DNA of 64,000 nt, taken from positions 1,488,001 through 1,552,000 of the forward strand of contig NZ_AP025510.1 in assembly GCF_024347635.1 (NCBI RefSeq), in the 5' to 3' direction. The stretch comes from Vibrio tasmaniensis (GTDB taxonomy: Bacteria; Pseudomonadota; Gammaproteobacteria; Enterobacterales; Vibrionaceae). This document shows, one piece after another, positions 1-8,187 of the stretch; the stretch's first letter is position 1, and each line of letters begins with the position of its first letter. A model generated the notes under the pieces. The model was not told the origin of the DNA and did no database searches. It saw only the letters and a program-made list of their open reading frames with translations. Both the position numbers and the translations under genes were made by a program.

Positions 1-1106
1 TATTGTGTTACGTAAGCTACAACAAACTCAGTGATAGCGACCATATCTTTCACTGCAATGTACTCTTCAGTGGTGTGAACTTTCGCCATACCAGTAGAAA
101 GGTTAACCGTTGTTAGACCTTTCGCGTTGAAGTTGTTCGCATCGCTACCGCCGCCAGTGCGTTTAGTATTTGCGGTTACGCCAAGCTTCTCAAACGCTGA
201 TTTGATAGAAAGAATATGCGGGTGATCGTCTGCAATCACGAATGCATCGTAAGCACGAGTAGATTCGATTTCTACTTCAGCGCCGAACTGTTTTGCACTC
301 TCTTGGAATGTCGAGATCATGTGCTCAACTTGAGCCGTTAGCTTTTCGCCGTTTAGAGAACGCGCTTCAGCCACGACTTTAAGCTCTGGCATTACGATGT
401 TTGTCGCTTGACCGCCTTCAACAATACCGACGTTTGCCGTAGTTTCTTCATCGATACGAAGTAGGTTCATCTTAGTGATAGCGTCTGCAGCAACTTGAAT
501 TGCACTGATGCCTTCTTCTGGCGCTAAACCAGCGTGAGCAGGGCGGCCTTTGATTTTAGCAACAATCTTTTGCTGACCTGGAGCTGCGTTTACGATGGTG
601 CCAATTGGGCCGCCTGTATCAAGTACGATAGCGTGCTCAGATTGAATGTAAGACATATCGAAGTTCAAAGAGCCGAACAGACCACCTTCTTCGAAGACAG
701 TAAACGCAATCTCGATAGTTTTGTGTTCTTTGCCTTCAGCTTTGATGCAACGAACCGCTTCCATGATAGCTGCGATACCTGATTTATCGTCGCCACCTAG
801 AATCGTGTTGCCTTTTGAACGGATGATGCCGTCTTCGATGATTGGCTCAATACCGATGCCTGGCGTTACTGTGTCCATGTGGCAACTGAACACTGTGCTT
901 CCTGGAAGAGTGCCATCTAGACGAGCGTAGATGTTGAAACCGTTAGACACTTCTTCAGGGACAGCCAGTTTGTGAACTTCAAAGCCTAGTTCACCAAGTT
1001 GTTCAGCCAAAGCTTCAGCAATCGCTTTTTCGTTACGAGATTCACTATCAATTTTCACTAGATCGCAGAAATGTTCTACAAGACGTTGTTCATTAATTTG
1101 GGTCAT
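1..1106 (-). CDS. M20-family metallopeptidase, peptidase T-like
   Basis: Read on the minus strand from ATG at 1106, this gives 368 residues. The last two window bases (TA) begin the stop codon, so the protein is complete and only the stop is cut off. M20 zinc-peptidase motifs are in order: H76-x-D78 in HMDTV, the GGDDKSG metal-bridging segment near residue 106, catalytic EE at 139-140, and a late VHTTEEY segment that should supply a histidine ligand. The family removes N-terminal residues from short peptides in the cytoplasm using two zinc ions. It is shorter than E. coli PepT (about 408) and closer to the PepT-like subgroup, so a tripeptidase role is inferred. The gene stands alone. The ribosome-binding site is weak. 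Confidence 0.9.
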   Translation of the reverse strand, partial: MTQINEQRLVEHFCDLVKIDSESRNEKAIAEALAEQLGELGFEVHKLAVPEEVSNGFNIYARLDGTLPGSTVFSCHMDTVTPGIGIEPIIEDGIIRSKGNTILGGDDKSGIAAIMEAVRCIKAEGKEHKTIEIAFTVFEEGGLFGSLNFDMSYIQSEHAIVLDTGGPIGTIVNAAPGQQKIVAKIKGRPAHAGLAPEEGISAIQVAADAITKMNLLRIDEETTANVGIVEGGQATNIVMPELKVVAEARSLNGEKLTAQVEHMISTFQESAKQFGAEVEIESTRAYDAFVIADDHPHILSIKSAFEKLGVTANTKRTGGGSDANNFNAKGLTTVNLSTGMAKVHTTEEYIAVKDMVAITEFVVAYVTQ

Positions 1107-1280
1107 TGTTAATTCTCATTTTGCTCCGCTGTTTCTAAAGAAGTGACGGAGGCTGGAACAGGAAAATCACTATAACGCCTTTTTACAGAATCATTGTCTG
1201 AGTTAAATCAAGAAAATTATCTGATTATTCTAATTTATGAGAAAAATACTACTCGGATCGACCCGTGTTCAGGATTTTAA

Positions 1281-1564
1281 TCTACATATGTGTCGGTTGC
1301 CTTAAAGGTTGCTAAGCGTATAGGGAGAGTGCTATCAATAAACGATGTGTTGGCAGGATGGGGTGGGGAAGAGTTCGTTTTACTGCTTGCTGGTACTCAA
1401 GATCCAGACGAACAATTGAAATGATAAGGCAAACAATCGCTGATCAAACGATAGAAACATATTCAGGTCCGTTAGCGTCGGCCACACCAATTGGTGCGAA
1501 CATTCATTTAACGTATCAAGAGTTAAATAGTAGTACCTACAAACAGCATTTGAAATCAGCTTAG
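1281..1564 (+). pseudogene. Degenerate GGDEF (diguanylate cyclase) fragment
   Basis: The frame starting at 1281 reads about 47 codons to TGA at 1422-1424. It contains ALKVAKRIG, then INDVLAGWGGEEFVLLL, which is the active-site GGEEF signature of diguanylate cyclases with its usual upstream helix. After a frame change near 1420 the next frame continues with RQTIADQTIE and a degraded SASIG-like strand up to about 1563. Only the C-terminal half of a GGDEF domain is represented. There is no start codon, ribosome-binding site or sensor domain. I read it as the relic of a lost cyclic-di-GMP synthase. No function is expected. Confidence 0.7.
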
Positions 1565-1587
1565 TACGCAATACAGCTTAAATGAAC

Positions 1588-1633
1588 CTAAGCGAATAGG
1601 AGTGTTATCAACTCCTATTCGCTTAGTTTTTAT
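1588..1633 (+). terminator. Rho-independent terminator, possibly bidirectional
   Basis: A 16-bp perfect inverted repeat (arms 1588-1603 and 1611-1626) with a 7-base loop is followed on the plus strand by a T-run. It also lies just beyond the stop of the minus-strand gene at 1651, so it may end that transcript as well, although the T-run on that side is poor. Confidence 0.8.
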
Positions 1634-1650
1634 GTTATTTGTTAAGAGTC

Positions 1651-1836
1651 TTACTTAGCGATACCTTCTAACATTTCAACCAGTTCGCCTTCTGTGGCTG
1701 GTTCGCGAGCGAGCTCAATGACTGCTGAAGCGCCACCTTTTAACATATAAGCTTGAGTTCCACAGTGGTCATAATGGAACCACTTACCATCGACACACAC
1801 ATCGGTATAACATCTTGGGTCTTGTTTGAGTTCCAT
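1651..1836 (-). CDS. Small conserved-looking hypothetical protein (61 aa)
   Basis: This is a 61-residue ORF on the minus strand with a good ribosome-binding site (AAGGAAA, a few bases before the ATG) and a strong hairpin just past its stop. Those two signals support it as a real gene. The protein is acidic and soluble, with three cysteines and two histidines in the first half (CYTDVC, YDHCG) and a helical C-terminus ending LVEMLEGIAK. The Cys/His pattern could bind a metal, but no known zinc finger fits. I do not recognise the family. It is flanked by the GGDEF relic and a DUF2726-like gene, neither of which suggests a role. Confidence 0.7.
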   Translation of the reverse strand: MELKQDPRCYTDVCVDGKWFHYDHCGTQAYMLKGGASAVIELAREPATEGELVEMLEGIAK

Positions 1837-2121
1837 AGTAATTTCCTTATTAACATTTGCCTAACGTTTTTGATGCTAGTTGGTCACAACTCGGTGCGGT
1901 TTGATCTAAATCAATTTAATATGTAATTGATGATTTGATTAGTAAATAGGAGATGTGTGTCTTGAACTGTCGAAGCCGATAAAGAGGCCACTTCTGGCGA
2001 TTAAAGCGTTCAAAGCACATGATTCCAGTTTGTCACTCTACTTCTTTTTCTTGCCACATGACGCTTTTCTACATACGCTAACCACTCTCTTAACCCCATA
2101 CAAATGTGATTGTGTTGGAAA

Positions 2122-2790
2122 ATGACTAATATCTTTATCGTTGTAATTGTTCTGGTTGTGTTCTTTTACTTTATTCAAAACTATCTAGTAAAAAATGATG
2201 ACACCAAAGATCATGCTTATCAGAAGAAAGGCTCGTTAATGTCGGCGCAACAAGCGACATTCTATAACGCGCTTAAATCTGCTGTGGGTAACCATGGGGA
2301 AGTATTTGCTAAAGTGAGCATGTCTAACGTTGTTATCCCTGCTAAGGCGAATAATAAAAAGAATTGGTTTATCGCGAACAACAAAATATCACGTAGTTAT
2401 TTTGACTTTGTAGTGTGCGACCCTCGAACGTTAGAGCCACGCGTAATCATCGAATTGGACAATGGGAAAGAGCTTAATAAAGGAAAGGTTGATCGCGAGA
2501 AGCTACTGATGCACGTTTGTAAATCGGCAGGCCTTCCACTTATTGGCGCTTCAATTAAGCACAGTTATCAAGTGAGCCGTTTGAAAAGGTTACTGGCAGC
2601 ACACATCGATTTGATCGAGCCATCGAAAGAAGTTCGATTCTGTAAGAAATGTAGCAGCCCTATGATCATCAAACTGGCAAGCCATGGCGACTATAAAGGC
2701 CGACGCTTCTTCACATGTAGCCGTCAACCTAACTGTACTTATACTGAGAACTACAATGTCGTGTTCGACATGGACGATGATTCTAACTAA
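2122..2790 (+). CDS. DUF2726-like protein with N-terminal membrane anchor and topoisomerase-type zinc finger
   Basis: I chose ATG 2122 over an upstream TTG at 2110, because the protein then opens directly with a hydrophobic segment (residues about 3-18, IFIVVIVLVVFFYF). This gives 222 residues. The middle (about 50-165) resembles DUF2726, a restriction-endonuclease-like fold: it has DFVVCDP, then VIIELDNGKELN, K and R residues, and a helix with LLMHVCKSAGLPL. The C-terminal 45 residues carry C-x2-C and a second Cys pair (FCKKCSSPM, FFTCSRQPNC), the pattern of the C4 zinc finger of type IA topoisomerases. A membrane-tethered nucleic-acid-binding or nuclease-like protein is inferred; substrate unknown. 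The gene is monocistronic. Confidence 0.8.
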   Translation: MTNIFIVVIVLVVFFYFIQNYLVKNDDTKDHAYQKKGSLMSAQQATFYNALKSAVGNHGEVFAKVSMSNVVIPAKANNKKNWFIANNKISRSYFDFVVCDPRTLEPRVIIELDNGKELNKGKVDREKLLMHVCKSAGLPLIGASIKHSYQVSRLKRLLAAHIDLIEPSKEVRFCKKCSSPMIIKLASHGDYKGRRFFTCSRQPNCTYTENYNVVFDMDDDSN

Positions 2791-2967
2791 TATCGCGCGC
2801 CAAAGTGCTCAGTAAAGGGAGAAAAGACACAAAGTATGCTGATGTATGTAATCATCGAAGTTGAACTTAAATGTGATCTACTTCAAGCCATTGATCTGCT
2901 TTGTGTTTAAATTTTATTCTGATTGTTGTTTTTAAAAGCAAACGAACAGTTTTGTGCAAATTTATCC

Positions 2968-2996
2968 TTGCACGCATCCAAATCACTCGCTATTAT
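2968..2996 (+). promoter_or_regulatory. Sigma-70 promoter of tRNA-Val
   Basis: TTGCAC (2968-2973) and TATTAT (2991-2996) are separated by exactly 17 bases and lie about 60 bp upstream of the mature tRNA end. This is a close match to the sigma-70 consensus. Confidence 0.7.
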
Positions 2997-3055
2997 CCAT
3001 CTCGTTCTGAAGCGTTAGCCACTTAATAAAGCGGTTAGATAAGTTTCACTGCATT

Positions 3056-3132
3056 GCCCGCTTAGCTCAGTTGGTTAGAGTACTTGCATGACATGCAAGG
3101 TGTCACTGGTTCGAGTCCAGTAGCGGGCACCA
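3056..3132 (+). tRNA. tRNA-Val (GAC)
   Basis: The 77-nt cloverleaf is complete. The acceptor stem pairs GCCCGCT (3056-3062) with AGCGGGC, followed by discriminator A and an encoded CCA. The D-arm contains AGCTCAGTTGG. The anticodon stem CTTGC/GCAAG encloses a 7-base loop with GAC in the middle. The T-arm carries GGTTCGAGTCC. Anticodon GAC reads GUC, valine. It stands alone with its own promoter and terminator. No second copy of its 3' end appears in the window, so there is no sign of an integrated element. Confidence 0.97.
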
Positions 3133-3154
3133 AATTCGTTCTTTATGAACAAGC

Positions 3155-3186
3155 AAAAAAGCCCACCTAGTGTGGGCTTTTTTGTG
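3155..3186 (+). terminator. Terminator after tRNA-Val, bidirectional
   Basis: GCCCAC/GTGGGC flanked by an A-run and a T-run extends to a stem of about 12 bp with a 4-base loop. It ends the tRNA transcript and, from the other side, can end the minus-strand purA-like gene whose stop is at 3241. A second weaker hairpin (arms 3193-3202 and 3219-3228) lies between them. Confidence 0.85.
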
Positions 3187-3240
3187 CCTGTCGTCTTTCA
3201 GCCAAAACAACCGCCTTAGCTGAAAGACTTGAGTAGAGAT

Positions 3241-4500
3241 CTAACCTCGAATGATCATTTGCTCACGCTCAGGACCTACTGACACCATCACAATTGGCAC
3301 ACCCATCAATTCTTCGATACGTGTAACGTAATCTTGTGCTGCTTGAGGAAGGCTTTCAAACGTACGGCAACCCGTGATGTCCTCGTCCCATCCCGCCATA
3401 TCTTCATAAACAGGCTTCAGCTCAGCCGTTTGTGGCCAAATCGGGTTTTCAGTGTGCTCACCAGAGTAAGCGGTACAGATCTTAAGTTCAGATAAACCAG
3501 ACAGGCAATCAATCTTAGTCAGTGCGATTTCAGTAGCAGCTTGCAGGTCAACGCCGTTGCGAGTTGCTACCGCATCAAAGTACCCCATATCACGTGGGCG
3601 ACCCGTCGTTGCACCGTACTCGTTAGAACTTTCGCGGAAGCTGTCTTGCTCTTCCATTGCAGTCACTAGCGTACCAGTACCAACAGACGAGCTGAACGAT
3701 TTGGCAACGGCAATAATGCGTTCAGGGCGAAGGGCTGGTAAACCACTACCAATACCTGCATAAGCTGCAGTTACATTAGAAGACGTCGTCCAAGGGTATT
3801 CACCGTAGACAAGGTCACGGCCTGCACCTAGTTGAGCTTCAAACAGTAGGTTGGCGTCTTGTGATTGCAGTGCTTTAAGTGGTTCAGTCACGTTGCAAAT
3901 GAACGGACGCCAAGCCTTAGTCACTTCAAGTAGCCACTCTGTCATTTCAGAAGCAGTCTGAGTGAAATCACATTGAGGATATAGCGCTTTAAGTTGAGGC
4001 ATTTTCCAATCAAGCAGGAATTGAATGCGCTGCTCTAAGATATCAGGTTGATTCAACCAGCCCACAAGAATGCCTTTCTTCATTACACGGTCGCCGTATG
4101 CTGGTGCAATACCTTGACGTGTTGAGCCATAAGCACCATCGCCTAAACGCTCTTCTTCAAGCGTATCTTCAAGGGCGTGTAAAGGGAGGCACAGTGTCGC
4201 ACGGTCTGAGATCGCCATTTTAACTTTGATGCCAGCAGCTTGTACTTCTGCAATCTCTTCAGTTAGCGCAGCAGGGCTTATCACCATGCCAGGGCCAAGA
4301 ACCGCCGTACAATCAGGATTAAAAATACCACTAGGTAGTTGGTGCAGTTTGAATGTGCCGAAGTCGTTTACAACGGTATGACCGGCATTATTTCCGCCTT
4401 GAAAGCGAATGCTAGCAGAAGCTTGATCTGCTAAAAAATCAACGATACGGCCTTTGCCTTCGTCGCCCCAGTTTGCGCCTACAACAACAATAGATGGCAT
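3241..4500 (-). CDS. purA2: Divergent adenylosuccinate synthetase paralogue (PurA2 type)
   Basis: The start is ATG at 4500 (MPSIVVVGANWGDEGKG). The longer in-frame extension to 4797 overlaps the divergent regulator and is rejected. The 419 residues compare with about 432 in the family. PurA joins aspartate to IMP using GTP on the way to AMP. Conserved features: D13 and K16 in the WGDEGKG loop, H41 in GHT, and a C-terminal GATTGRPR arginine loop. Several usually invariant stretches differ: GSTRQGIAPAYGD replaces the normal TGRGIGPAY-type sequence, and PRDMGYFD replaces RRRTGWLD. D13 argues against the phage 2-aminoadenine enzyme PurZ. Vibrios usually carry a main purA elsewhere, so this is likely the second copy. 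It is divergent from a LysR gene that probably controls it. Confidence 0.9.
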   Translation of the reverse strand: MPSIVVVGANWGDEGKGRIVDFLADQASASIRFQGGNNAGHTVVNDFGTFKLHQLPSGIFNPDCTAVLGPGMVISPAALTEEIAEVQAAGIKVKMAISDRATLCLPLHALEDTLEEERLGDGAYGSTRQGIAPAYGDRVMKKGILVGWLNQPDILEQRIQFLLDWKMPQLKALYPQCDFTQTASEMTEWLLEVTKAWRPFICNVTEPLKALQSQDANLLFEAQLGAGRDLVYGEYPWTTSSNVTAAYAGIGSGLPALRPERIIAVAKSFSSSVGTGTLVTAMEEQDSFRESSNEYGATTGRPRDMGYFDAVATRNGVDLQAATEIALTKIDCLSGLSELKICTAYSGEHTENPIWPQTAELKPVYEDMAGWDEDITGCRTFESLPQAAQDYVTRIEELMGVPIVMVSVGPEREQMIIRG

Positions 4501-4562
4501 AATTTTTCTCCTGACTGATTGAGAAATCATGTTAGGCCTACAAAGTGGATAAGAGAAATTAA

Positions 4563-4583
4563 TTATCTTTATTATCTTGATAA
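4563..4583. promoter_or_regulatory. LysR-type operator between purA2 and its regulator
   Basis: TTATC-N11-GATAA (4563-4567, 4579-4583) is a perfect inverted repeat with the T-N11-A spacing of LysR-family binding sites. It lies in the 120-bp divergent intergenic region, 38 bp before the regulator start. This placement suits autoregulation plus control of purA2. The binding is inferred. Confidence 0.55.
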
Positions 4584-4620
4584 GGATTTCATATATCATA
4601 TGGAGAGCACAGGAGAGAAC

Positions 4621-5547
4621 ATGATGCTTGATATCCATTTGTTGAAGACGTTTGTGACGCTTGCGGAGTACAAGCATTTTGGGAAAGCGGCCAATGCGCT
4701 TCATATGACACAGCCCAATGTGAGTTTGCACCTGAAACAATTGGAACAACAAACACGAATAAAGTTGATAGATAGAAGCCCATTTCAATTGACTCAAGCG
4801 GGTGAGCGGTTATTGGAAACAAGCCAAAGAACCTTACTCGAGTTGCAGATTTGTCAGGCTGATCTCAACGCCATTAACGATCTCAAAATAGGGACGTTAA
4901 CCATTGCGGTGAGTGACATTATTTCTCGATTCTTGTTGATTCGTCCTTTCCAGAAGTTCAAAGCGCAGTATCCTGGTATCGACCTTACGTTGTTGAATAC
5001 CACATCATCTCAAGCATCGAGTTTAATTAAGAATGCTCAGGCAGATCTGGGCTTCGTTATTGCGAAAGAACAACACAACGAGTCGCTCTATTTTACCAAG
5101 CTTCAAGAGCTCTCATGGTGCGCACTAGGTGATGGTTTGGATATCCAAAGCGCAAATAATTCGATAGAGAGCGAGTCTGAAGATGAAGGTGTCGATACAG
5201 AACTCACCTTAATCCTACTGGGTCATGATACAAGAACGCGTGACTTCATCGATGAAGGTTTGCCAAGCTTAAACCTACCTAATCACAGAGTGATGGAAGT
5301 AGGGAGTGTCGACGCTCAAATCGACTGGGCAGAGGCTGGCTTTGGGGTGGCAATCATTCCTGAGTTTGCGATCTCAACCAAGCAGCACCTGAAATCGAAA
5401 GTGACACCATTAACCAATTTCTCAAGCACAAGTCTTGGTTATATTGTTAGGCAGAACCAAGTCTTATCTAAAGCAACCAAGCAACTGTTAGGCTGGGTGA
5501 ATGATGAGATTACCCAGTCGCAGCCAAGAAATAATAACGGCGAGTGA
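4621..5547 (+). CDS. LysR-family transcriptional regulator, divergent from purA2
   Basis: The start ATG 4621 (or 4624) follows AGGAGAG; the upstream extension to 4519 has no ribosome-binding site and is rejected. The protein has about 308 residues. An N-terminal winged helix-turn-helix (about 1-65: LLKTFVTLAEYKHFGKAANA, MTQPNVSLHLKQLEQQ) is typical of LysR proteins. It is followed by the linker helix and a two-lobed periplasmic-binding-like effector domain from about 90. LysR proteins usually regulate the neighbouring divergent operon in response to a small ligand, so control of purA2 by a purine-related signal is the simplest hypothesis. An acidic insert (SIESESEDEGVDTE, near residues 181-194) sits in the effector domain and looks unusual. 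Confidence 0.9.
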   Translation: MMLDIHLLKTFVTLAEYKHFGKAANALHMTQPNVSLHLKQLEQQTRIKLIDRSPFQLTQAGERLLETSQRTLLELQICQADLNAINDLKIGTLTIAVSDIISRFLLIRPFQKFKAQYPGIDLTLLNTTSSQASSLIKNAQADLGFVIAKEQHNESLYFTKLQELSWCALGDGLDIQSANNSIESESEDEGVDTELTLILLGHDTRTRDFIDEGLPSLNLPNHRVMEVGSVDAQIDWAEAGFGVAIIPEFAISTKQHLKSKVTPLTNFSSTSLGYIVRQNQVLSKATKQLLGWVNDEITQSQPRNNNGE

Positions 5548-5624
5548 GTCATCCATATTCCAACTTAATTTAGTTACAAGTTAGCCCGCCGAGTGTGGGC
5601 TCTTTAAGTCTGGATTAGCCAATG

Positions 5625-6131
5625 TCATACAATCAAAGCGGCTTTCCTAATATGAAGTCGGTAATAACCAACGCCACTACTAATGATAAACAAAACATCC
5701 AATAGCACCGCGACGGGTGAGCCAACCAATATGTCATGAGCTACCCACACAAAAGTACCAATCACCATCAACCAGCGCATCAGTTTATCATTGGCTGTGA
5801 ACGAAGCCTTAGTATGAAGCAACGAGCCAATACAGCTGAGTGTGCTTGCAAGTCCACTAAAGGTGAGGATGGTGCCTAACACCGTGACAAAGTAAAACAG
5901 CCATTTCATCCGAGGATCTGAGATAAAGATCCCTGTGAAATAACGACACGCGCCAATCACCAACAGACATGCGGCTGTCCACTCTTGAAGTAATGCGAAA
6001 TGCGCGGCGATCAACAAGGCTGAAATCGTCAATGTCGCCAACAATTTGGTGCGGCTTTTAAATTGGAATGAAGCGATATCGAATAGGGAAGCTAAACCTA
6101 CCAATATTTGGGATGCGATAAAAAAGGACAC
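5625..6131 (-). CDS. YgjV-like inner-membrane protein
   Basis: Open reading continues back to TTG 6224, but GTG 6131 is preceded by GGAGGA at good spacing and starts the protein at the first membrane helix, so I prefer it (about 168 residues). The sequence shows five or six hydrophobic segments, with LVGLASLFDIASFQFKSR near the N-terminus and a VAHDILVGSPVAVLLD segment near the end. This matches the YgjV family (E. coli YgjV about 183 residues), whose function is unknown. It is convergent with the LysR gene and shows no operon partner. The start codon is the least certain part of the call. Confidence 0.7.
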   Translation of the reverse strand: MSFFIASQILVGLASLFDIASFQFKSRTKLLATLTISALLIAAHFALLQEWTAACLLVIGACRYFTGIFISDPRMKWLFYFVTVLGTILTFSGLASTLSCIGSLLHTKASFTANDKLMRWLMVIGTFVWVAHDILVGSPVAVLLDVLFIISSGVGYYRLHIRKAALIV

Positions 6132-6239
6132 AAGTCCTCCAACAACAGAAAGAAATAACACGGAGAGGGGTGAGTGATGGGTTTGTGATATCGATGAATT
6201 TTTAAAACGAGCAAGCAAATACAAGCCGTTAAACCGACA

Positions 6240-6615
6240 AACTTAGGGTTGTTGGCCTATTTAGAATCTTGAGATATCAAACCATCAGTGACGTGTTAGG
6301 CGTTGGGGGAGATAAACCGCGATAGCTCTTAAGGGAAGGGAACTTCCAGCTGATTGAAAGGTGTTTGTTATCGGGCAGATCGCGTCTGAAGAGCTTAGCC
6401 AAGCAAGTGTGTGCATTGTTACTCCTCGTATCGATTGCCCTAAATAGGCCGTCAGTGTACCGCCTTAAATACACAAATGATATCAATGTTACTTCCTATT
6501 ACACATTTGAGCTTTCGAATAAATCTGCTTTGCGTGGCCAAAAACAGACGAATCCTAATTCCCCATCTTCATTTCAGACTTACCTATCTGAAATCTTGTT
6601 AGCACAAATTGATCA
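6240..6615. other. Intergenic region, no supported gene
   Basis: Short open frames exist on both strands here (for example 6365-6619 plus and 6277-6486 minus). They lack ribosome-binding sites and family resemblance, and they overlap each other. I see no convincing RNA or repeat until the promoter of the exporter at 6616. Confidence 0.5.
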
Positions 6616-6696
6616 TTGACAATGTTTGATGTTCAAACTAAATTCCACTTATTGATTTGATAGTCAAACTACTTGTCGGTCAAAGTACTTATTTGA
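6616..6696 (+). promoter_or_regulatory. Promoter with tandem palindromic operators for dmeF-marR
   Basis: TTGACA (6616-6621), a 17-base spacer and TAAATT (6639-6644) form a promoter. The palindrome TTTGA-N3-TCAAA occurs twice, at 6625-6637 (inside the spacer) and 6656-6668, with centres 31 bp apart, about three helical turns. A third looser pair of half-sites (TCAAA 6680-6684, TTTGA 6692-6696) follows. The placement suits a repressor that blocks the promoter. The MarR protein encoded at the end of the same transcript is the obvious candidate. Confidence 0.6.
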
Positions 6697-6725
6697 GCAA
6701 GATTGATCAGTAAGGACTTCTAACA

Positions 6726-7736
6726 TTGAACACACGAGCTAAGGACGCAATTTTGAGTTTTCCAACACGTCATCAACACAACTTTTCTTCACACAGCCAA
6801 CAAGGTGAAAAACGTACTTTCTACGTTCTTTTGTTAACTGTCATCACCATGGTTGTCGAGATCGTTGCCGGTACTGTTTACGGCTCCATGGCATTGCTTG
6901 CCGATGGTTGGCACATGGGAACACACGCGGCGGCGTTTGGTATTACCTTGTTCGCCTACCGTTATGCAAAGAAACATGCGCAGAGCGAACGTTTCTCTTT
7001 CGGTACTGGCAAAGTCAGTGTGCTAGGGGGATACACCAGCGCAATAGCATTGGGAATTGTGGCGCTGTTGATGCTCGTGGAGTCAGTACATCGCTTGTTT
7101 AACCCACAAGCCATTCAGTTCAATGAAGCGATCATCGTGGCATGTATCGGTTTGACCGTGAATGTCGTGAGTATGCTTTTGCTAGGGGACCATCATCATG
7201 ACCACGGACACGACCACTCTCATTCTGAACATAAGAGACACAGCCACGATCGTCTACATAGTGAGCATCAAGAACACGCAGCTCACAGAGGGCATCATCA
7301 CGATCACAACTTGCGTGCGGCTTACATGCACGTTTTGGCCGATACATTGACGTCTCTGCTGGCGATCGTCGCACTATTGTTTGGTAAGTTTTATGGTTGG
7401 AATTGGTTAGATGCCGCAATGGGTATGGTTGGCGCTGTGGTTATTGCGAAATGGACCATGAACCTAATGAAGCAGACAAGTCCAATCTTGCTCGATCAGA
7501 ATATCGATGATGAGTACCGTAACAGCATAACTGAAGCTTTAGCTCCTTATGCGGCCGTAACCGACTTACACATGTGGAAGGTGAGCGGGCATCACTACTC
7601 AGCGGCGATTACTCTTGAATCAAACAGTGATAAAAGCGTCTCTGAATATAAACAAATGCTCGGCAAGTTTGATAAGATTAACCACCTTACTCTTGAAGTG
7701 CACTCAAACAGCCATGCGAAATATAGAACAGCTTAA
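6726..7736 (+). CDS. dmeF: Cation diffusion facilitator, DmeF-type Co/Ni (Zn) exporter
   Basis: The TTG start at 6726 lies 9 bases after AAGGA; no ATG is suitably placed before the first membrane helix. The 336 residues form six membrane segments with a CDF metal site: DGWHMGTHA in TM2 and HVLADTLTS in TM5. A long His/Asp-rich cytoplasmic loop between TM4 and TM5 (about residues 155-197, repeated HDH and HSE motifs) collects metal. A C-terminal domain (LHMWKVSGHHYSAAI) is typical of dimeric CDF proteins. DmeF members export Co2+ or Ni2+, and sometimes Zn2+, in exchange for protons. The ion is inferred from the DGWHM signature. The gene overlaps marR by 23 bp. Confidence 0.88.
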   Translation: MNTRAKDAILSFPTRHQHNFSSHSQQGEKRTFYVLLLTVITMVVEIVAGTVYGSMALLADGWHMGTHAAAFGITLFAYRYAKKHAQSERFSFGTGKVSVLGGYTSAIALGIVALLMLVESVHRLFNPQAIQFNEAIIVACIGLTVNVVSMLLLGDHHHDHGHDHSHSEHKRHSHDRLHSEHQEHAAHRGHHHDHNLRAAYMHVLADTLTSLLAIVALLFGKFYGWNWLDAAMGMVGAVVIAKWTMNLMKQTSPILLDQNIDDEYRNSITEALAPYAAVTDLHMWKVSGHHYSAAITLESNSDKSVSEYKQMLGKFDKINHLTLEVHSNSHAKYRTA

Positions 7737-8130
7737 TCAAATACTGACTGAGTTCTACGATAAAATGTCTTCGTGGGAGCAATCTGTTGTCAAAGAGACG
7801 GGTTACTCCCTGGCTCAAGTACACACTATTGAAGTACTTGGTATGCATGGCGCGTTAAGAATGAAAGAGCTCGCTGAAAAGCTGGGCATCACCACGGGTA
7901 CATTGACCGTTCAAATCGAAAAGCTGGTTAAAGCCGAATTGATTGAACGCCATGAACACCCAACGGACCGTCGTGCAATCGTGGTTGCTCTAACTGATGA
8001 GGGGCAGAAGATTCACGTTCACCACAATCAGCTTCACTTGAACCTAGTTAATGAATTAACGCAAGACATCGAAGAAGATGAGAAAGCGGTATTACTGAAG
8101 TGCCTATCTAAGATGGTAAAAGCGTTTTAG
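7714..8130 (+). CDS. MarR-family transcriptional regulator
   Basis: ATG 7714 lies inside the end of the exporter gene and gives 138 residues, the usual MarR length. The winged helix-turn-helix is clear: LRMKELAEKLGITTGTLTVQ as helix-turn-helix, then HPTDRRAIVVALTDEG as the wing. Helices at both ends should form the dimer interface. The 23-bp overlap implies translational coupling, so exporter and regulator are made from one transcript. I infer it represses that transcript through the TTTGA-N3-TCAAA palindromes upstream of dmeF and releases on metal. No obvious cysteine-rich metal site is present, so the inducer is open. Confidence 0.88.
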   Translation: MRNIEQLNQILTEFYDKMSSWEQSVVKETGYSLAQVHTIEVLGMHGALRMKELAEKLGITTGTLTVQIEKLVKAELIERHEHPTDRRAIVVALTDEGQKIHVHHNQLHLNLVNELTQDIEEDEKAVLLKCLSKMVKAF

Positions 8131-8187
8131 TCAGCCTTAAGTTCGGACCCTAACTTATTAGCTGCAAAGCGATTGATTAAGAAATCT

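Noticed and set aside
3056..3132. tRNA-Val as an integration site
   Set aside because: No duplicate of the tRNA 3' end and no integrase appear in the window.
3241..4797. PurZ (2-aminoadenylosuccinate synthetase) or a 518-aa PurA
   Set aside because: The catalytic aspartate D13 is present, which PurZ lacks. The N-terminal extension overlaps the divergent regulator and its leader and has no family match, so the start is ATG 4500.
6365..6619. 84-residue open frame on the plus strand
   Set aside because: No ribosome-binding site or protein-like pattern; it overlaps a minus-strand frame and ends at the dmeF promoter.
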